Positions 1 to 16,011 of a stretch of 64,000 bases of DNA are shown here, one piece after another. Under the pieces are notes generated by a model. It did not search any database. It saw only the letters and a list, made by a program, of their open reading frames with translations, and was not told the DNA's origin. The DNA lies in NCBI RefSeq assembly GCF_011765465.1, contig NZ_CP050265.1, positions 3,016,425 to 3,080,424 on the forward strand. The letters are read 5' to 3'. The position numbers and the translations under genes are program-made. This DNA is from Erythrobacter sp. GTDB taxonomy: Bacteria > Pseudomonadota > Alphaproteobacteria > Sphingomonadales > Sphingomonadaceae. Within the stretch, counting starts at the first letter, position 1. Every line of letters starts with the position of its first letter.

Positions 1-3483
<3,483 letters not shown>

Positions 3484-3486
3484 GCG

Positions 3487-3738
3487 ATGCGCTTGTTCGG
3501 CAAGGAACTCAATGAGAGCGTCACTGTCTCTCGCGCCAGAATTTTGGCGATTGCGACGGTCACGCTCCCATTCATGGGACTTCTCCTCGCCAACCACGCC
3601 GATAGCGATTGGTTGAGCATCGCCGGACTTCTCATCGCCGCGATCGGATTGTTTTTAATGGGATGTGCATTTCTCTCGATGAGCCAAAAAGATGGCGAAT
3701 GGACGAAGAGCGGCACCCAAACCCCCAACGGGAACTAA
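3487..3738 (+). CDS. small two-helix membrane protein between rpoB and rpoC
   Basis: An 83-residue protein that I do not recognise. It has two hydrophobic stretches (about residues 19-38 and 43-66), a basic N-terminus and a polar C-terminus, so it is predicted to be an inner-membrane hairpin. It begins 3 bases after the rpoB stop and ends 3 bases before the rpoC ATG, a spacing that looks translationally coupled; GGAGG-like bases in the end of rpoB (around 3466-3480) could serve as its ribosome site. By eye its GC content (mid-50s percent) and codon use are clearly below those of rpoB and rpoC. In most bacteria these two genes are adjacent with nothing between. The ORF fits the gap exactly, which argues that it is real; function unknown. 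Confidence 0.75.
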   Translation: MRLFGKELNESVTVSRARILAIATVTLPFMGLLLANHADSDWLSIAGLLIAAIGLFLMGCAFLSMSQKDGEWTKSGTQTPNGN

Positions 3739-3741
3739 GTC

Positions 3742-8028
<4,287 letters not shown>

Positions 8029-8072
8029 GCTCGGCGTTCCGGACCGCCGGGGCTGCCGGCTCGAACGAAAGA

Positions 8073-8108
8073 CCCCGCCCGAAGCATTGCGCTTCGGGCG
8101 GGGTTTTT
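8073..8108 (+). terminator. intrinsic terminator of the rpoBC operon
   Basis: A perfect 13-bp stem (ccccgcccgaagc at 8073-8085, gcttcgggcgggg at 8091-8103) with a 5-base loop is followed directly by TTTTT. It lies 45 bases after the rpoC stop codon. This is a textbook Rho-independent terminator. Confidence 0.93.
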
Positions 8109-8151
8109 GTTGACCTTGTTCATTCATCCGCCGTCCAAGGGAGTGAGACAA

Positions 8152-8176
8152 TTTGCGATTGCAAATCACTCGCAAA
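8152..8176. promoter_or_regulatory. palindromic operator-like site
   Basis: Perfect 7-base arms TTTGCGA (8152-8158) and TCGCAAA (8170-8176) flank an AT-rich core containing TTGCAAATCA. It is the only such palindrome noticed between the rpoC terminator and the next gene. The sequence is similar in style to operators of Fur-family metal regulators in alphaproteobacteria, but that link is a guess from memory of such sites, not a match I could compute. Confidence 0.4.
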
Positions 8177-8216
8177 AATGTCAGGAGTGAGTCGATTGAG
8201 ATGGAGAAAAGAGTTC

Positions 8217-8657
8217 ATGGCCCAGCACCGCACCCCCACCGCAAGGACACAGGCCCTCATCGATCAGCTCGCCCGGCCCGTCCGGCTCGATGCGCAGGGC
8301 CCCTTTGCCGCACGCTTCATCTATTCGCTCCGGCTCATAGCGGCCCATGAACGGGTGCGGCGCGATCCCGTGCCTGAACTCACTTTGCGGCTCGGCGGGG
8401 TCGAGATCGCGGCCAAGGCGCTCGCGCTCTCGCAGGCCATTGCCGCTAGCTGGCCCGAAAACGTCCAGGTATCGCGTTTCTGCTGCTGCCACCTCACCCA
8501 TGACGAGGCCACGATCGCCGCCATGCTCGAAGCGGCGGCGGGTTGCGACCGGGACGGCTTCGTTGCGAGCCTCGCGGGGCTCGTCCGTCCCGAGAGGATC
8601 GACCGCCTCTGGGACGGAACGCTGGCGCTGCTTTCCGCCGAAATGCGCGCCGCCTGA
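8217..8657 (+). CDS. conserved hypothetical protein with CCCH motif
   Basis: A soluble protein of about 146 residues with no domain I can name. It is helical and basic at the start, and carries the unusual run FCCCHLTHDE near its middle, which could bind a metal; this is only an inference from composition. I prefer the ATG at 8217, preceded by GGAGAAAAG, over the in-frame ATG at 8178, because the upstream palindrome (8152-8176) would then lie in a proper promoter position. The gene stands alone after the rpoBC terminator, 66 bases before gltX on the same strand. If the palindrome is a metal-responsive operator, the protein may belong to metal homeostasis. Coding is likely; function unknown. 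Confidence 0.65.
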   Translation: MAQHRTPTARTQALIDQLARPVRLDAQGPFAARFIYSLRLIAAHERVRRDPVPELTLRLGGVEIAAKALALSQAIAASWPENVQVSRFCCCHLTHDEATIAAMLEAAAGCDRDGFVASLAGLVRPERIDRLWDGTLALLSAEMRAA

Positions 8658-8723
8658 CTATCCGGTCGGGTAAGAGCGCTCAATCGCTTGCCGCACGCGA
8701 CACCTCGCTTTACCGCGAGCGGC

Positions 8724-10085
8724 ATGACCACCGCCCGCTTCGCTCCCTCTCCGACCGGCCGCCTGCACGTCGGCAATATCCGCACTGCGCTCCACAACTG
8801 GATGCTGGCGAAGCGGGCCGGCGGCAGCTTCATCCTCAGGATCGACGACACCGACGCGCAGCGCAGTCGCGAGGAATTCGTCGACGCGATCCGCGAGGAT
8901 CTCGCCTGGCTCGGGCTCGACTGGGACCGCGAGGAACGCCAGTCGCAACGGCTCGATCGCTATGAGGCCGCCTTCGACGCGCTAAGGGCGGCAGGGCGGA
9001 TCTATCCCGCCTACGAGACGGCGCAGGAACTCGAACTGAAGCGCAAGATCCAGCTCGGCCGCGGCCTCCCCCCGGTCTATGACCGCGCGGCGTTGTCGCT
9101 GACCGATGACGAGCGCGCCGCGAAAGAAGCGGAGGGGATCGTCCCGCATTGGCGCTTCCGGCTCGATCATGACGAGCCGATTACATGGGAAGACGGCATC
9201 CGGGGGACTCAGAAATTCGACCCAGCCCTGCTGTCGGACCCGGTCATCCGCCGCGCCGACGGATCATGGCTTTATATGCTGCCGAGCACGGTGGACGATA
9301 TCGACATGGGCGTGACGCAGGTCCTGCGCGGGGAGGACCATGTTTCGAATACTGCCGTTCAGATTCAGATGTTTACCGCACTTCATGCTGCAGAATTTGC
9401 TGCGCAGCATGATGCAGCAAAAAACGTTCCCGATTTCGCCCACGAAGCGCTCCTGGTGAGCAAGGAAGGCAAGCTCTCCAAGCGGCTTGGCTCGCTCGGC
9501 TGTGATGCCTTCCGCGAGCGGGGGATCGAGCCGGAGGCGATCATAGCCCTGCTCGCGCGGCTCGGCACGTCGCTTCCCGTCGAGCCTGTTGCGGACCGCG
9601 CGGCATTGATGGAAAGTTTCGACCTGACGACCTTCGGCCGTGCCCCTGCGAAGTTCGACGAGGCCGAGCTCGACCGGATCAACACCGCCATCGTCCACCA
9701 GATGCCGTTCGACGCGGTCAAGGAGCGGCTGCCCGCCGGGATGGACGAGACCGGCTGGCACGCCGTTCGCCCAAACGTGAAAACCGTGGCCGAGGCCGAG
9801 GAATGGTGGCGGCTCGTCACCGGGCCCATCGACCGGCCGGCTTTCCTCGATGAAGACCGGGCCTATCTCGCCGAGGCGGCACGGACGCTCGAATGGGGCG
9901 ATGACCCTTGGGGCGCGCTGACCTCCGCGCTGAAGGAGGCGACGGGCCGCAAGGGCAAGGCACTGTTCCTGCCGCTGCGGCAGGCGCTGACCGGCATGGA
10001 CCATGGCCCCGACATGGGCGAACTGCTCCCCCTCATCGGCGAGGACGAGGCGCGGGCGCGGCTTGAGCTTGCGGCGGGCGCCTAG
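8724..10085 (+). CDS. gltX: glutamate-tRNA ligase
   Basis: Class I aminoacyl-tRNA synthetase that charges tRNA with glutamate in the cytoplasm; 453 residues from the ATG at 8724. That start places the HIGH-like signature (FAPSPTGRLHVGNIRTAL) a few residues in, whereas the longer frame from 8688 adds an unlikely leader. The KMSKS-type motif is GKLSKRLGS. Between the tRNA-binding fold and that motif there is an odd Ala-rich stretch encoded by a palindromic run (9384-9419; see repeat entry). Alphaproteobacteria often have two gltX copies; this one resembles the shorter form and could be a GluRS2 with glutamyl-tRNA(Gln) activity. It converges with pyk across about 180 bases. Confidence 0.93.
   Translation: MTTARFAPSPTGRLHVGNIRTALHNWMLAKRAGGSFILRIDDTDAQRSREEFVDAIREDLAWLGLDWDREERQSQRLDRYEAAFDALRAAGRIYPAYETAQELELKRKIQLGRGLPPVYDRAALSLTDDERAAKEAEGIVPHWRFRLDHDEPITWEDGIRGTQKFDPALLSDPVIRRADGSWLYMLPSTVDDIDMGVTQVLRGEDHVSNTAVQIQMFTALHAAEFAAQHDAAKNVPDFAHEALLVSKEGKLSKRLGSLGCDAFRERGIEPEAIIALLARLGTSLPVEPVADRAALMESFDLTTFGRAPAKFDEAELDRINTAIVHQMPFDAVKERLPAGMDETGWHAVRPNVKTVAEAEEWWRLVTGPIDRPAFLDEDRAYLAEAARTLEWGDDPWGALTSALKEATGRKGKALFLPLRQALTGMDHGPDMGELLPLIGEDEARARLELAAGA
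9384..9419. repeat. palindromic in-frame insertion inside gltX
   Basis: Two interlocking inverted repeats occur inside the gltX frame: CATGCTGC (9384-9391) with GCAGCATG (9404-9411), and TGCTGCA (9386-9392) with TGCAGCA (9413-9419). The run is AT-richer than its surroundings, followed by six or more A, and encodes an Ala-rich stretch where related enzymes, as I recall them, have only a short loop before the FAHEALL block. The reading frame is kept. Confidence 0.5.
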
Positions 10086-10263
10086 TCCGCTCTACGGGTA
10101 GTCCAAGAAGGCTTTTCGCCGCCCTGTGCTTGACAAGGGGCCTGGCTTTTTCGGCCTCATCCGCGCCTATGACTGACCCCGACAGACGTCTGGTTTCGAG
10201 TGCGAAAGCGAAGGAGCACGGGGCGGCGATGAGGGGAGACTGGTTCTCCGGTCCAGATGCCCC

Positions 10264-11733
10264 CTAACCCCCATGCCGCTCCAGCTCGTCGCCCGACAGC
10301 GTCACGATATGCAGCAGGTTGGTCGCCCCCGGCGTTCCGAACGGCACGCCGGCAAGCGCGATCAGCTTCGACCCTGCCTGTCCGAATCCGTGGCGCAGGG
10401 CCATGCGGCGGCCCTTGCCGATCATTTCCTCGAAACTGCCGATGTCCTTCGTCGCCACCGCGTGCGCGCCCCATAGAAGGCCGAGCCGACGGGCGGTGCG
10501 CATCGAGGGGGTCAGGACCAGCATCGGCGTGGCGGGCCGTTCGCGCGCCACGCGGCGGGCGGTCGCGCCGGAGGAGGTGAAGACGGTGATCGCGCTGATC
10601 GGAACGGTGTCGGCGATGGTCATGCAGGCATGGGCGAGCGCATCCGACGTGGTCGCATCGGGCAGCGTCTCGAGGAAGCGCACCCTCTCCACGTAGCCTT
10701 CGTCGCGTTCGACCTGGCCCGCGATCCGGTCCATCATCGCGACCGATTCCTCGGGCCATTCGCCCGCCGCGCTTTCAGCGGAAAGCATCACCGCGTCGGC
10801 CCCGTCATAGACCGCGTTCGCCACGTCGGAGACTTCCGCGCGTGTCGGCATCGGGCTCTCGATCATCGATTCGAGCATCTGCGTCGCGACGATCACCGGC
10901 TTGCCCGCGACCCGGCTCGCGTTGACGATGCGTTTCTGCAGCGGGGGAACTTCGAAGGGTTCGAGTTCGACCCCGAGATCGCCGCGCGCGACCATGATGC
11001 CGTCGGACAGCTCGATGATCTCGGAAAGCCGCTTCACCGCCTGCGGCTTCTCGATCTTGGCGCACAGCGCGCCCCCGCGGCCCATCAGCTTGCGCGCCTC
11101 GGCGATGTCCTCGGGTCGCTGGACAAAGGAGAGCGCGACCCAGTCCGCCCCTTGCTCCATCGCGAAGGCCAGGTCCTTGCGATCCTTTTCGGTCAGCGCC
11201 GGGATCGGCACCTCGGCATCGGGCACGTTGACGCCCTTGCGGTCGGAGATGACCCCGCCGACTTCGGCCGAGCAGCGGATCTCGTTCTCGTCCGCCTCGC
11301 GCACGACGAGGCGGATCTTGCCGTCGTTGATGAGCAGGCGCTGGCCGCGTTCGAGGATCCCGAAAAGTTCGGGGTGGGGCAGGCACACCCGGCTCGCATC
11401 GCCCGGCGTCGGGTCGCGGTCGAGCGTGAAATGGCTGCCGTGCCGGATCACCGCTTCGCCGCCCTTGAAAGTGCCGACCCGCAGTTTCGGGCCCTGTAGG
11501 TCGGCGAGGATCGCGATGGGCCGCGTGAATTCCTTTTCCAGCGCGCGGATCGCCCGGATCGCTTTCGCGTGGTCGTCGTGACTGCCGTGGCTCATGTTGA
11601 GGCGGAAGGCATCGGCCCCGGAGCGGAACAGGCGGCGGAGCATTTCGGGCGAACGGCTCGCCGGGCCGATCGTCGCCAGAATCTTGACCTTGCGACCGCG
11701 CGGGTCGATCCTTGCCTGATCGCGTTTCGCCAT
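10264..11733 (-). CDS. pyk: pyruvate kinase
   Basis: Glycolytic enzyme converting phosphoenolpyruvate and ADP to pyruvate and ATP; 489 residues, normal for the family. Visible motifs are the N-terminal KILATIGPASRSPEML, the substrate loop FRLNMSHG, the active-site stretch GALCAKIEKPQAV with the catalytic Lys, MVARGDLGVELE and the ATQMLESMI / PTRAEVSDVANAV signatures. The C-terminal domain is complete. The gene runs against gltX; on its other side a DUF1244 gene is divergent 48 bases away. No clear intrinsic terminator was seen in the gltX-pyk gap. Identification is secure. Confidence 0.96.
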   Translation of the reverse strand: MAKRDQARIDPRGRKVKILATIGPASRSPEMLRRLFRSGADAFRLNMSHGSHDDHAKAIRAIRALEKEFTRPIAILADLQGPKLRVGTFKGGEAVIRHGSHFTLDRDPTPGDASRVCLPHPELFGILERGQRLLINDGKIRLVVREADENEIRCSAEVGGVISDRKGVNVPDAEVPIPALTEKDRKDLAFAMEQGADWVALSFVQRPEDIAEARKLMGRGGALCAKIEKPQAVKRLSEIIELSDGIMVARGDLGVELEPFEVPPLQKRIVNASRVAGKPVIVATQMLESMIESPMPTRAEVSDVANAVYDGADAVMLSAESAAGEWPEESVAMMDRIAGQVERDEGYVERVRFLETLPDATTSDALAHACMTIADTVPISAITVFTSSGATARRVARERPATPMLVLTPSMRTARRLGLLWGAHAVATKDIGSFEEMIGKGRRMALRHGFGQAGSKLIALAGVPFGTPGATNLLHIVTLSGDELERHGG

Positions 11734-11781
11734 GGGGCACGCCTATGGCACAGCAGTTTTGCAACTCAAGGAAAAGCCACG

Positions 11782-12099
11782 ATGAGCGACGAAATCGACC
11801 CGCTGGACGCACTCGACGACGCGGCGGCGGCCGCCGCCTTTCGCCGGCTGGTGCGGCACCTGCGCCACCGCCACGACGCGCAGAACATCGAATTGATGGG
11901 GCTTGCGGGCTTCTGCCGCAATTGCCTTGCCGACTGGATCCGCGATGCGGGGTTCGACGGCGACAAGGCGGCCGCGCGCGAACTCATCCACGGAATGCCG
12001 ATGGACGAATGGAAGGCGACCCGGCAGAGCGAGGCGACGCCCGAACAGATCGCCGCAATGCAGGCGAGCGTGGCGAAGAACGCGCCCGACACGCGCTAG
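11782..12099 (+). CDS. DUF1244 family protein
   Basis: A 105-residue protein of the DUF1244 family, recognisable by the stretch RHRHDAQNIELMGLAGFC with RNCLADW and the closing GMPMDEWK. The family is widespread in proteobacteria, all-helical, with no established role. I take the ATG at 11782, because the upstream part of the longer frame is antisense to the 5' end of pyk. It is divergent from pyk and followed, on the same strand, by the GapR-type gene. Confidence 0.85.
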   Translation: MSDEIDPLDALDDAAAAAAFRRLVRHLRHRHDAQNIELMGLAGFCRNCLADWIRDAGFDGDKAAARELIHGMPMDEWKATRQSEATPEQIAAMQASVAKNAPDTR

Positions 12100-12215
12100 G
12101 CGAATTATCCCCGCCCTTTCTCCCGACTTGTGGAAAGCGGCCTTTGCGCGCCTGATTGGCTTTGCCTATCCGGTGGCCTGAAACGATTCTCACCCGAACC
12201 GGAGACCTCACGAAA

Positions 12216-12452
12216 ATGGCCGAAGCCACCGACGACCGCCTGCGCCTGCTGATCGAGCGCATCGAACGCCTCGAGGAAGAGAAGAAGGGCATCGCCGACG
12301 ACATCCGCGATGTCTATGCCGAGGCAAAGGCGGTCGGTTACGACACCAAGATCATGCGCCAGATCATTCGCCTGCGGAAGATGAAGCCGGACGACCGCTC
12401 CGAACAGGAGACGATCCTCGAAACCTACAAGGCCGCGCTCGGCATGGGTTGA
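12216..12452 (+). CDS. gapR: GapR-type DUF2312 nucleoid-associated protein
   Basis: A 78-residue protein matching DUF2312: a coiled-coil start ([20 protein letters not shown]) followed by [20 protein letters not shown]. In Caulobacter the DUF2312 protein GapR is a nucleoid-associated factor that binds overtwisted DNA ahead of replication and transcription and stimulates type II topoisomerases. The role here is by family only. The ATG at 12216 is chosen because the family starts just before the coiled coil; the longer frame adds a non-conserved leader. Neighbouring genes give no extra functional link. Confidence 0.87.
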   Translation: MAEATDDRLRLLIERIERLEEEKKGIADDIRDVYAEAKAVGYDTKIMRQIIRLRKMKPDDRSEQETILETYKAALGMG

Positions 12453-12571
12453 TCTTTCGTCGGGTCGATGCGTGCGGGTCGTCGCTGGGCGGCCCCGCCC
12501 GGTCGGCCCCGGCGGAACACCAGCGCGGAGCGCCTCATTGATCCTGCAAACCGCAAAGGAAAGGCAGGATC

Positions 12572-13453
12572 ATGACCCAGCAACAGCAAGGCAGCAGCCA
12601 GGCGACCTTCATCGAACCCATCGCCGAGGAACCGGACCTTCCCGGCCACGAAAGCGCGCTCGAGCGCAAGCCCGAATGGCAGCCGCGTTATCCCGGCTCC
12701 GGGCGGATGAAGGACAAGGTAGCGATCGTCACCGGCGGTGACAGCGGCATCGGGCGGGCGACCGCGGTGCTCTTCGCGCGCGAAGGCGCGGACATCGCAA
12801 TCTCCTATCTCGAGGAACACGACGACGCGACAAAGACGAAAGAGCTGTGCGAGGCGGAAGGGGCCGAGGTGCTCACGATCGCGGGCGATCTCGGCGCGCC
12901 GGGCGAGGCGCAGAAACTGGTCGATGCGGTGATGGAACGCTTCAGCAGGATCGACAGCGTCATCCAGATCGCGGGTGAGCAGCATCCCGACTACGACGTG
13001 ACCGACATCACGCCCGAACAATTGCAGCGCACCTTCCAGTCGAACATCTTTTCCATGTTCTACGTTGCGCAGGCCGCCCGTCCGCATCTCAAGGAGGGCG
13101 CCACCATCGTCAATTGCACCAGCGTGACGATGTACAAGGGCGCGCCGATCCTGCTCGACTATTCGGCGACGAAGGGCGCGATCACGGCCTTCACCCGCTC
13201 GCTTTCCGGCAACCTCGTCGATGACGGCATTCGCGTGAACGCGGTCGCGCCGGGGCCGATCTGGACCCCGCTCAACCCCTGCGGCGGGATGCCGGAAGAG
13301 GAGATGGACGACTGGGGCACTGGCGTGCCCATGGGCCGCCCGGGCGAGCCGAACGAGGTCGCGCCCGCCTTCCTGTTCCTCGCCTGCGAGGATTCCTCCT
13401 ACATGAGCGGACAAGTGCTCCACCCCAATGGCGGAAGCGTGGTGAGCGGCTGA
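12572..13453 (+). CDS. short-chain dehydrogenase, general-stress type
   Basis: NAD(P)-dependent SDR oxidoreductase of 293 residues. The Rossmann motif is VTGGDSGIGRATA, the catalytic triad sits in NCTSVTMYKG and the DYSATKGA (Tyr-x-x-x-Lys) motif, and the fold ends with the usual GGSVVSG. The N-terminal 45 residues (Gln-rich, then PGHESALERKPEW) are the extension of the YhdG/GSP39 subgroup, often induced by stress in other bacteria; substrate not known. The ATG has a GGCAGG-type site 6 bases upstream. It is followed, after a 63-base gap containing an inverted GGGC/GCCC pair, by the YbjQ-type gene. Confidence 0.88.
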   Translation: MTQQQQGSSQATFIEPIAEEPDLPGHESALERKPEWQPRYPGSGRMKDKVAIVTGGDSGIGRATAVLFAREGADIAISYLEEHDDATKTKELCEAEGAEVLTIAGDLGAPGEAQKLVDAVMERFSRIDSVIQIAGEQHPDYDVTDITPEQLQRTFQSNIFSMFYVAQAARPHLKEGATIVNCTSVTMYKGAPILLDYSATKGAITAFTRSLSGNLVDDGIRVNAVAPGPIWTPLNPCGGMPEEEMDDWGTGVPMGRPGEPNEVAPAFLFLACEDSSYMSGQVLHPNGGSVVSG

Positions 13454-13516
13454 CTTGTGGGGCTTCGTGTATTGTGCGAATAACACACACGCCCCAGCCA
13501 CAAGGAGACAGGATTC

Positions 13517-13864
13517 ATGCCAGGCGAATGGAAGGACGCGCGCGGCGTCATTGTCACGACCACCCCGACGATCGAGGGCAAGCCGATCCAGGATTACAAG
13601 GGCATCGTCGTGGGCGAGGTGATCGTCGGCGCGAACCTGTTCCGCGACCTCTTCGCCAATATCCGCGACATCGTCGGCGGGCGTTCGGGCAGCTACGAGC
13701 GCATCCTGCAGCAGGCGCGCGACGAAGCGATCGAGGAACTGCAGGCCGAGGCGGCGAGCCGCGGCGCGAATGCCGTGGTCGGGATCGATCTCGATTACGA
13801 GGTGATCGGCGACACCGGCTCCATGCTGATGGTGAGCGCGAGCGGGACCGCGGTGAAGGTCTGA
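13517..13864 (+). CDS. YbjQ/UPF0145 family protein
   Basis: A 115-residue protein of the YbjQ (UPF0145, putative heavy-metal-binding) family. Typical features are the [18 protein letters not shown] stretch, [13 protein letters not shown], and the repeat-like end with [13 protein letters not shown]. These proteins form ring-shaped oligomers; their role is unsettled. A good AAGGAGAC ribosome site lies 9 bases before the ATG. It converges with the CPBP protease gene, the two stops being 4 bases apart. Confidence 0.88.
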   Translation: MPGEWKDARGVIVTTTPTIEGKPIQDYKGIVVGEVIVGANLFRDLFANIRDIVGGRSGSYERILQQARDEAIEELQAEAASRGANAVVGIDLDYEVIGDTGSMLMVSASGTAVKV

Positions 13865-13868
13865 CCCT

Positions 13869-14621
13869 TCAGCCCCCCGGCGCGAGCGAGAGCGCGAGCA
13901 GCGCCATGCCGACCGCAAAGCCGTTATGCGCCGCGTGGAGCAGGATCGACCAAGCGAGTCCGCACTGCACGCGGACATAGCCTGCCATCGTCCCGAGCAC
14001 GAATTGCGGGACCAGCAGCGGCAGCAGGATGACGAGCGCGCCTTCCTCGTAATTGACGAGGTGGACCAGCGCGAAGGCGATGGCGCTGGCCCAGAAGAAC
14101 CAGCCGAAACGGCGTTCGAACATCGGCAGCCGCGGGGCTTTTCGCAGCAGCACAAGCAGCGCGATCGCGAGGACGAGACAGGCGAAGGCCGCGATCGGCC
14201 CGGCGAGGCCCTCTCCCGGTCCGGACAGGACGAGCACGCCGACCCCCGCCGCGACCCACAGCAGCGCTACAATCGTTCCCGGTCGGCCCGACAGCCAGCT
14301 GCGGAACGCGACTTCCTCCAGCACCGGGGCTATGACCACGAACAGCAGGATTGTCCCCGCATTCAGCTCCAGCGTCGAATTGAGGTTCTGGGGAAATGCG
14401 ATGCCCGCCGCTTCGGCGGAAATCAGCGCGAGACCGAAGGCGAGGATGAAGGCAAGGTCGAGCAGGTAGAGCCGCCCCACGATCCGCGCCGAAACGGCGG
14501 CGCTTGCAAACCGCTCGGGCAGCGCCGGACGCCGCAGGAACGCGAACAGCCGCGCCCATTGCCCACGCAGGCTAGGCGCGAGGATCTCGCCCGCGCGGCC
14601 ACTTGTGATTTCACCCGTCAT
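13869..14621 (-). CDS. CPBP-type intramembrane metalloprotease
   Basis: A 250-residue polytopic membrane protein of the CPBP/Abi (CAAX-protease-like) family. The three signature motifs are visible: EEVAFR (two Glu and Arg), HLVN (His) and HAAHN (His). About seven hydrophobic segments are seen. Related proteins cleave or process membrane-bound substrates; the substrate cannot be told here. It is divergent from yebC with 63 bases between starts, where both promoters must lie. Confidence 0.87.
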   Translation of the reverse strand: MTGEITSGRAGEILAPSLRGQWARLFAFLRRPALPERFASAAVSARIVGRLYLLDLAFILAFGLALISAEAAGIAFPQNLNSTLELNAGTILLFVVIAPVLEEVAFRSWLSGRPGTIVALLWVAAGVGVLVLSGPGEGLAGPIAAFACLVLAIALLVLLRKAPRLPMFERRFGWFFWASAIAFALVHLVNYEEGALVILLPLLVPQFVLGTMAGYVRVQCGLAWSILLHAAHNGFAVGMALLALSLAPGG

Positions 14622-14684
14622 GCGGCTAATGGGCCCCCAGAACTCAACACCCGCTCATTCAACACCCGCTGATGAAGAGTCCCC

Positions 14685-15431
14685 ATGGCAGGCCATTCCA
14701 AATTCAAGAACATCATGCACCGCAAGGGTGCACAGGACAAGAAACGTTCCAATCTGTTTTCAAAGCTTTCGCGTGAAATCACCGTGGCCGCTAAGATGGG
14801 CGCGCCCGATCCCGACATGAACCCGCGCCTGCGCCTTGCGGTGAACAACGCCAAGGCGCAGTCCATGCCCAAGGACAATATCCAGCGCGCGATCGACAAG
14901 GCATCGGGCGGGGACGACGAGAATTACGAGGAAGTGCGCTACGAAGGCTACGGCCCCGGCGGCAGTGCGATCATCGTAGAGGCGCTGACCGACAACCGCA
15001 ACCGCACCGCGACCAACGTGCGCACCTGCTTCGCCAAGAACGGCGGCAATCTCGGCACCGAAGGCTCGGTCCAGCACGGCTTCGAACGGCTCGGCCTCAT
15101 TGAATACCCCGCTTCGGCAGGCGACGAGGAGAAGGTGCTCGAAGCGGCGATGGAGGCGGGCGCGCTCGATATCGAGAGCGGCGAAGACGGGCACACGATC
15201 TGGACCGCGGCGGACGACCTCCACCAGGTCGCGGGCGACCTCGAAAAGGCGCTGGGCGAGGCGGAGAACGTCAAGCTCGCGTGGAAGCCCAACATCACGG
15301 TGCAGCTCGACGAGGGCCATGCCGGCACGCTGTTGAAGCTGATCGACGCTCTCGACGATGATGACGACGTGCAGACCGTGTGGGGCAATTACGAGATACC
15401 CGACGAGGTGATGGAGAAGCTCGGGGCGTGA
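14685..15431 (+). CDS. yebC: YebC/PmpR family protein
   Basis: A 248-residue YebC family protein with the hallmark start [18 protein letters not shown] and the GYGPGGSAI motif. Members were long annotated as transcription regulators; recent work assigns some YebC proteins to relief of ribosome stalling at proline stretches. YebC next to ruvC is a classical bacterial arrangement, seen here with one tiny frame between them. The stop codon overlaps the GTG of that tiny frame, so the run yebC-microprotein-ruvC is probably co-transcribed. Confidence 0.95.
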   Translation: MAGHSKFKNIMHRKGAQDKKRSNLFSKLSREITVAAKMGAPDPDMNPRLRLAVNNAKAQSMPKDNIQRAIDKASGGDDENYEEVRYEGYGPGGSAIIVEALTDNRNRTATNVRTCFAKNGGNLGTEGSVQHGFERLGLIEYPASAGDEEKVLEAAMEAGALDIESGEDGHTIWTAADDLHQVAGDLEKALGEAENVKLAWKPNITVQLDEGHAGTLLKLIDALDDDDDVQTVWGNYEIPDEVMEKLGA

Positions 15432-15523
15432 GCCGCCTCGAGTGGCTCTTCGCGCTCGCGCTCGGGGCCGCCTTCCTGACGGCTTTCCTGTGGCGGGTCG
15501 GCTTGCGCTTCGGACTCGAATGA
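15428..15523 (+). CDS. possible 31-residue single-helix membrane protein
   Basis: A GTG-initiated frame that overlaps the yebC stop by 4 bases (GTGA) and ends 13 bases before ruvC. It encodes 31 residues: a short start (VSRLEW), one hydrophobic helix rich in Leu, Ala and Phe, and a tail RVGLRFGLE. The overlap is the kind that supports translational coupling, and the spacer would otherwise be unused. It is too short to be judged from composition alone, so this is a candidate only. Confidence 0.4.
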   Translation: MSRLEWLFALALGAAFLTAFLWRVGLRFGLE

Positions 15524-15536
15524 CGGCGGGGCGGGC

Positions 15537-16001
15537 GTGATCATCCTCGGCCTCGATCCCTCGCTGTCCTGCACCGGGTGGGGCGTGATCCGCAGCGACG
15601 GCGCGCGGCTCGTCCACGTGGCGAACGGGCAGGTGCCGAGCGACAGCGCCGCGCCGATGGCCGAACGCCTCGCCGCCCTACAGTGCGCTATCGCCGCCGT
15701 GATCGCCGAGCACCGGCCCGACCGCGCGGCCTGCGAGGAGGTCTTCGTCAACAAGAACCCGCAATCGACATTGAAGCTCGCGCAGGCCCGCGGCGCGGTG
15801 CTCGCGGCGTGCGGGGCAGCTGGCCTGACGGTGCGCGAACACGCGGCGCGCCGGGTCAAGCAGTCGGTCGTGGGCACGGGCGGGGCGGACAAGGCACAGG
15901 TCCAGGCGATGCTGGGGGTGCTGCTGCCCGGTGCGGCGATCGCCGGGGCCGATGCGGCGGATGCGCTCGCGGTCGCCATTGCCGACGCGCACGCAAGATG
16001 A
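15537..16001 (+). CDS. ruvC: Holliday junction resolvase RuvC
   Basis: Endonuclease that cuts Holliday junctions after RuvAB branch migration; 154 residues. The start is GTG at 15537, giving the conserved opening ILGLDPSLSCTGWG with the first catalytic Asp. The second acidic site is in CEEVFVNKNPQST and the last in GADAADALAVA. The length is slightly short but all acidic residues are present. No ruvA or ruvB follows: the next gene, 10 bases on, encodes an ArsC-like reductase. Confidence 0.93.
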   Translation: MIILGLDPSLSCTGWGVIRSDGARLVHVANGQVPSDSAAPMAERLAALQCAIAAVIAEHRPDRAACEEVFVNKNPQSTLKLAQARGAVLAACGAAGLTVREHAARRVKQSVVGTGGADKAQVQAMLGVLLPGAAIAGADAADALAVAIADAHAR

Positions 16002-16011
16002 GGAGAGAGGA

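Noticed and set aside
12425..14155. 576-codon open frame on the minus strand
   Set aside because: Runs across the SDR, YbjQ-type and CPBP genes in shifted or reverse frames; no protein features.
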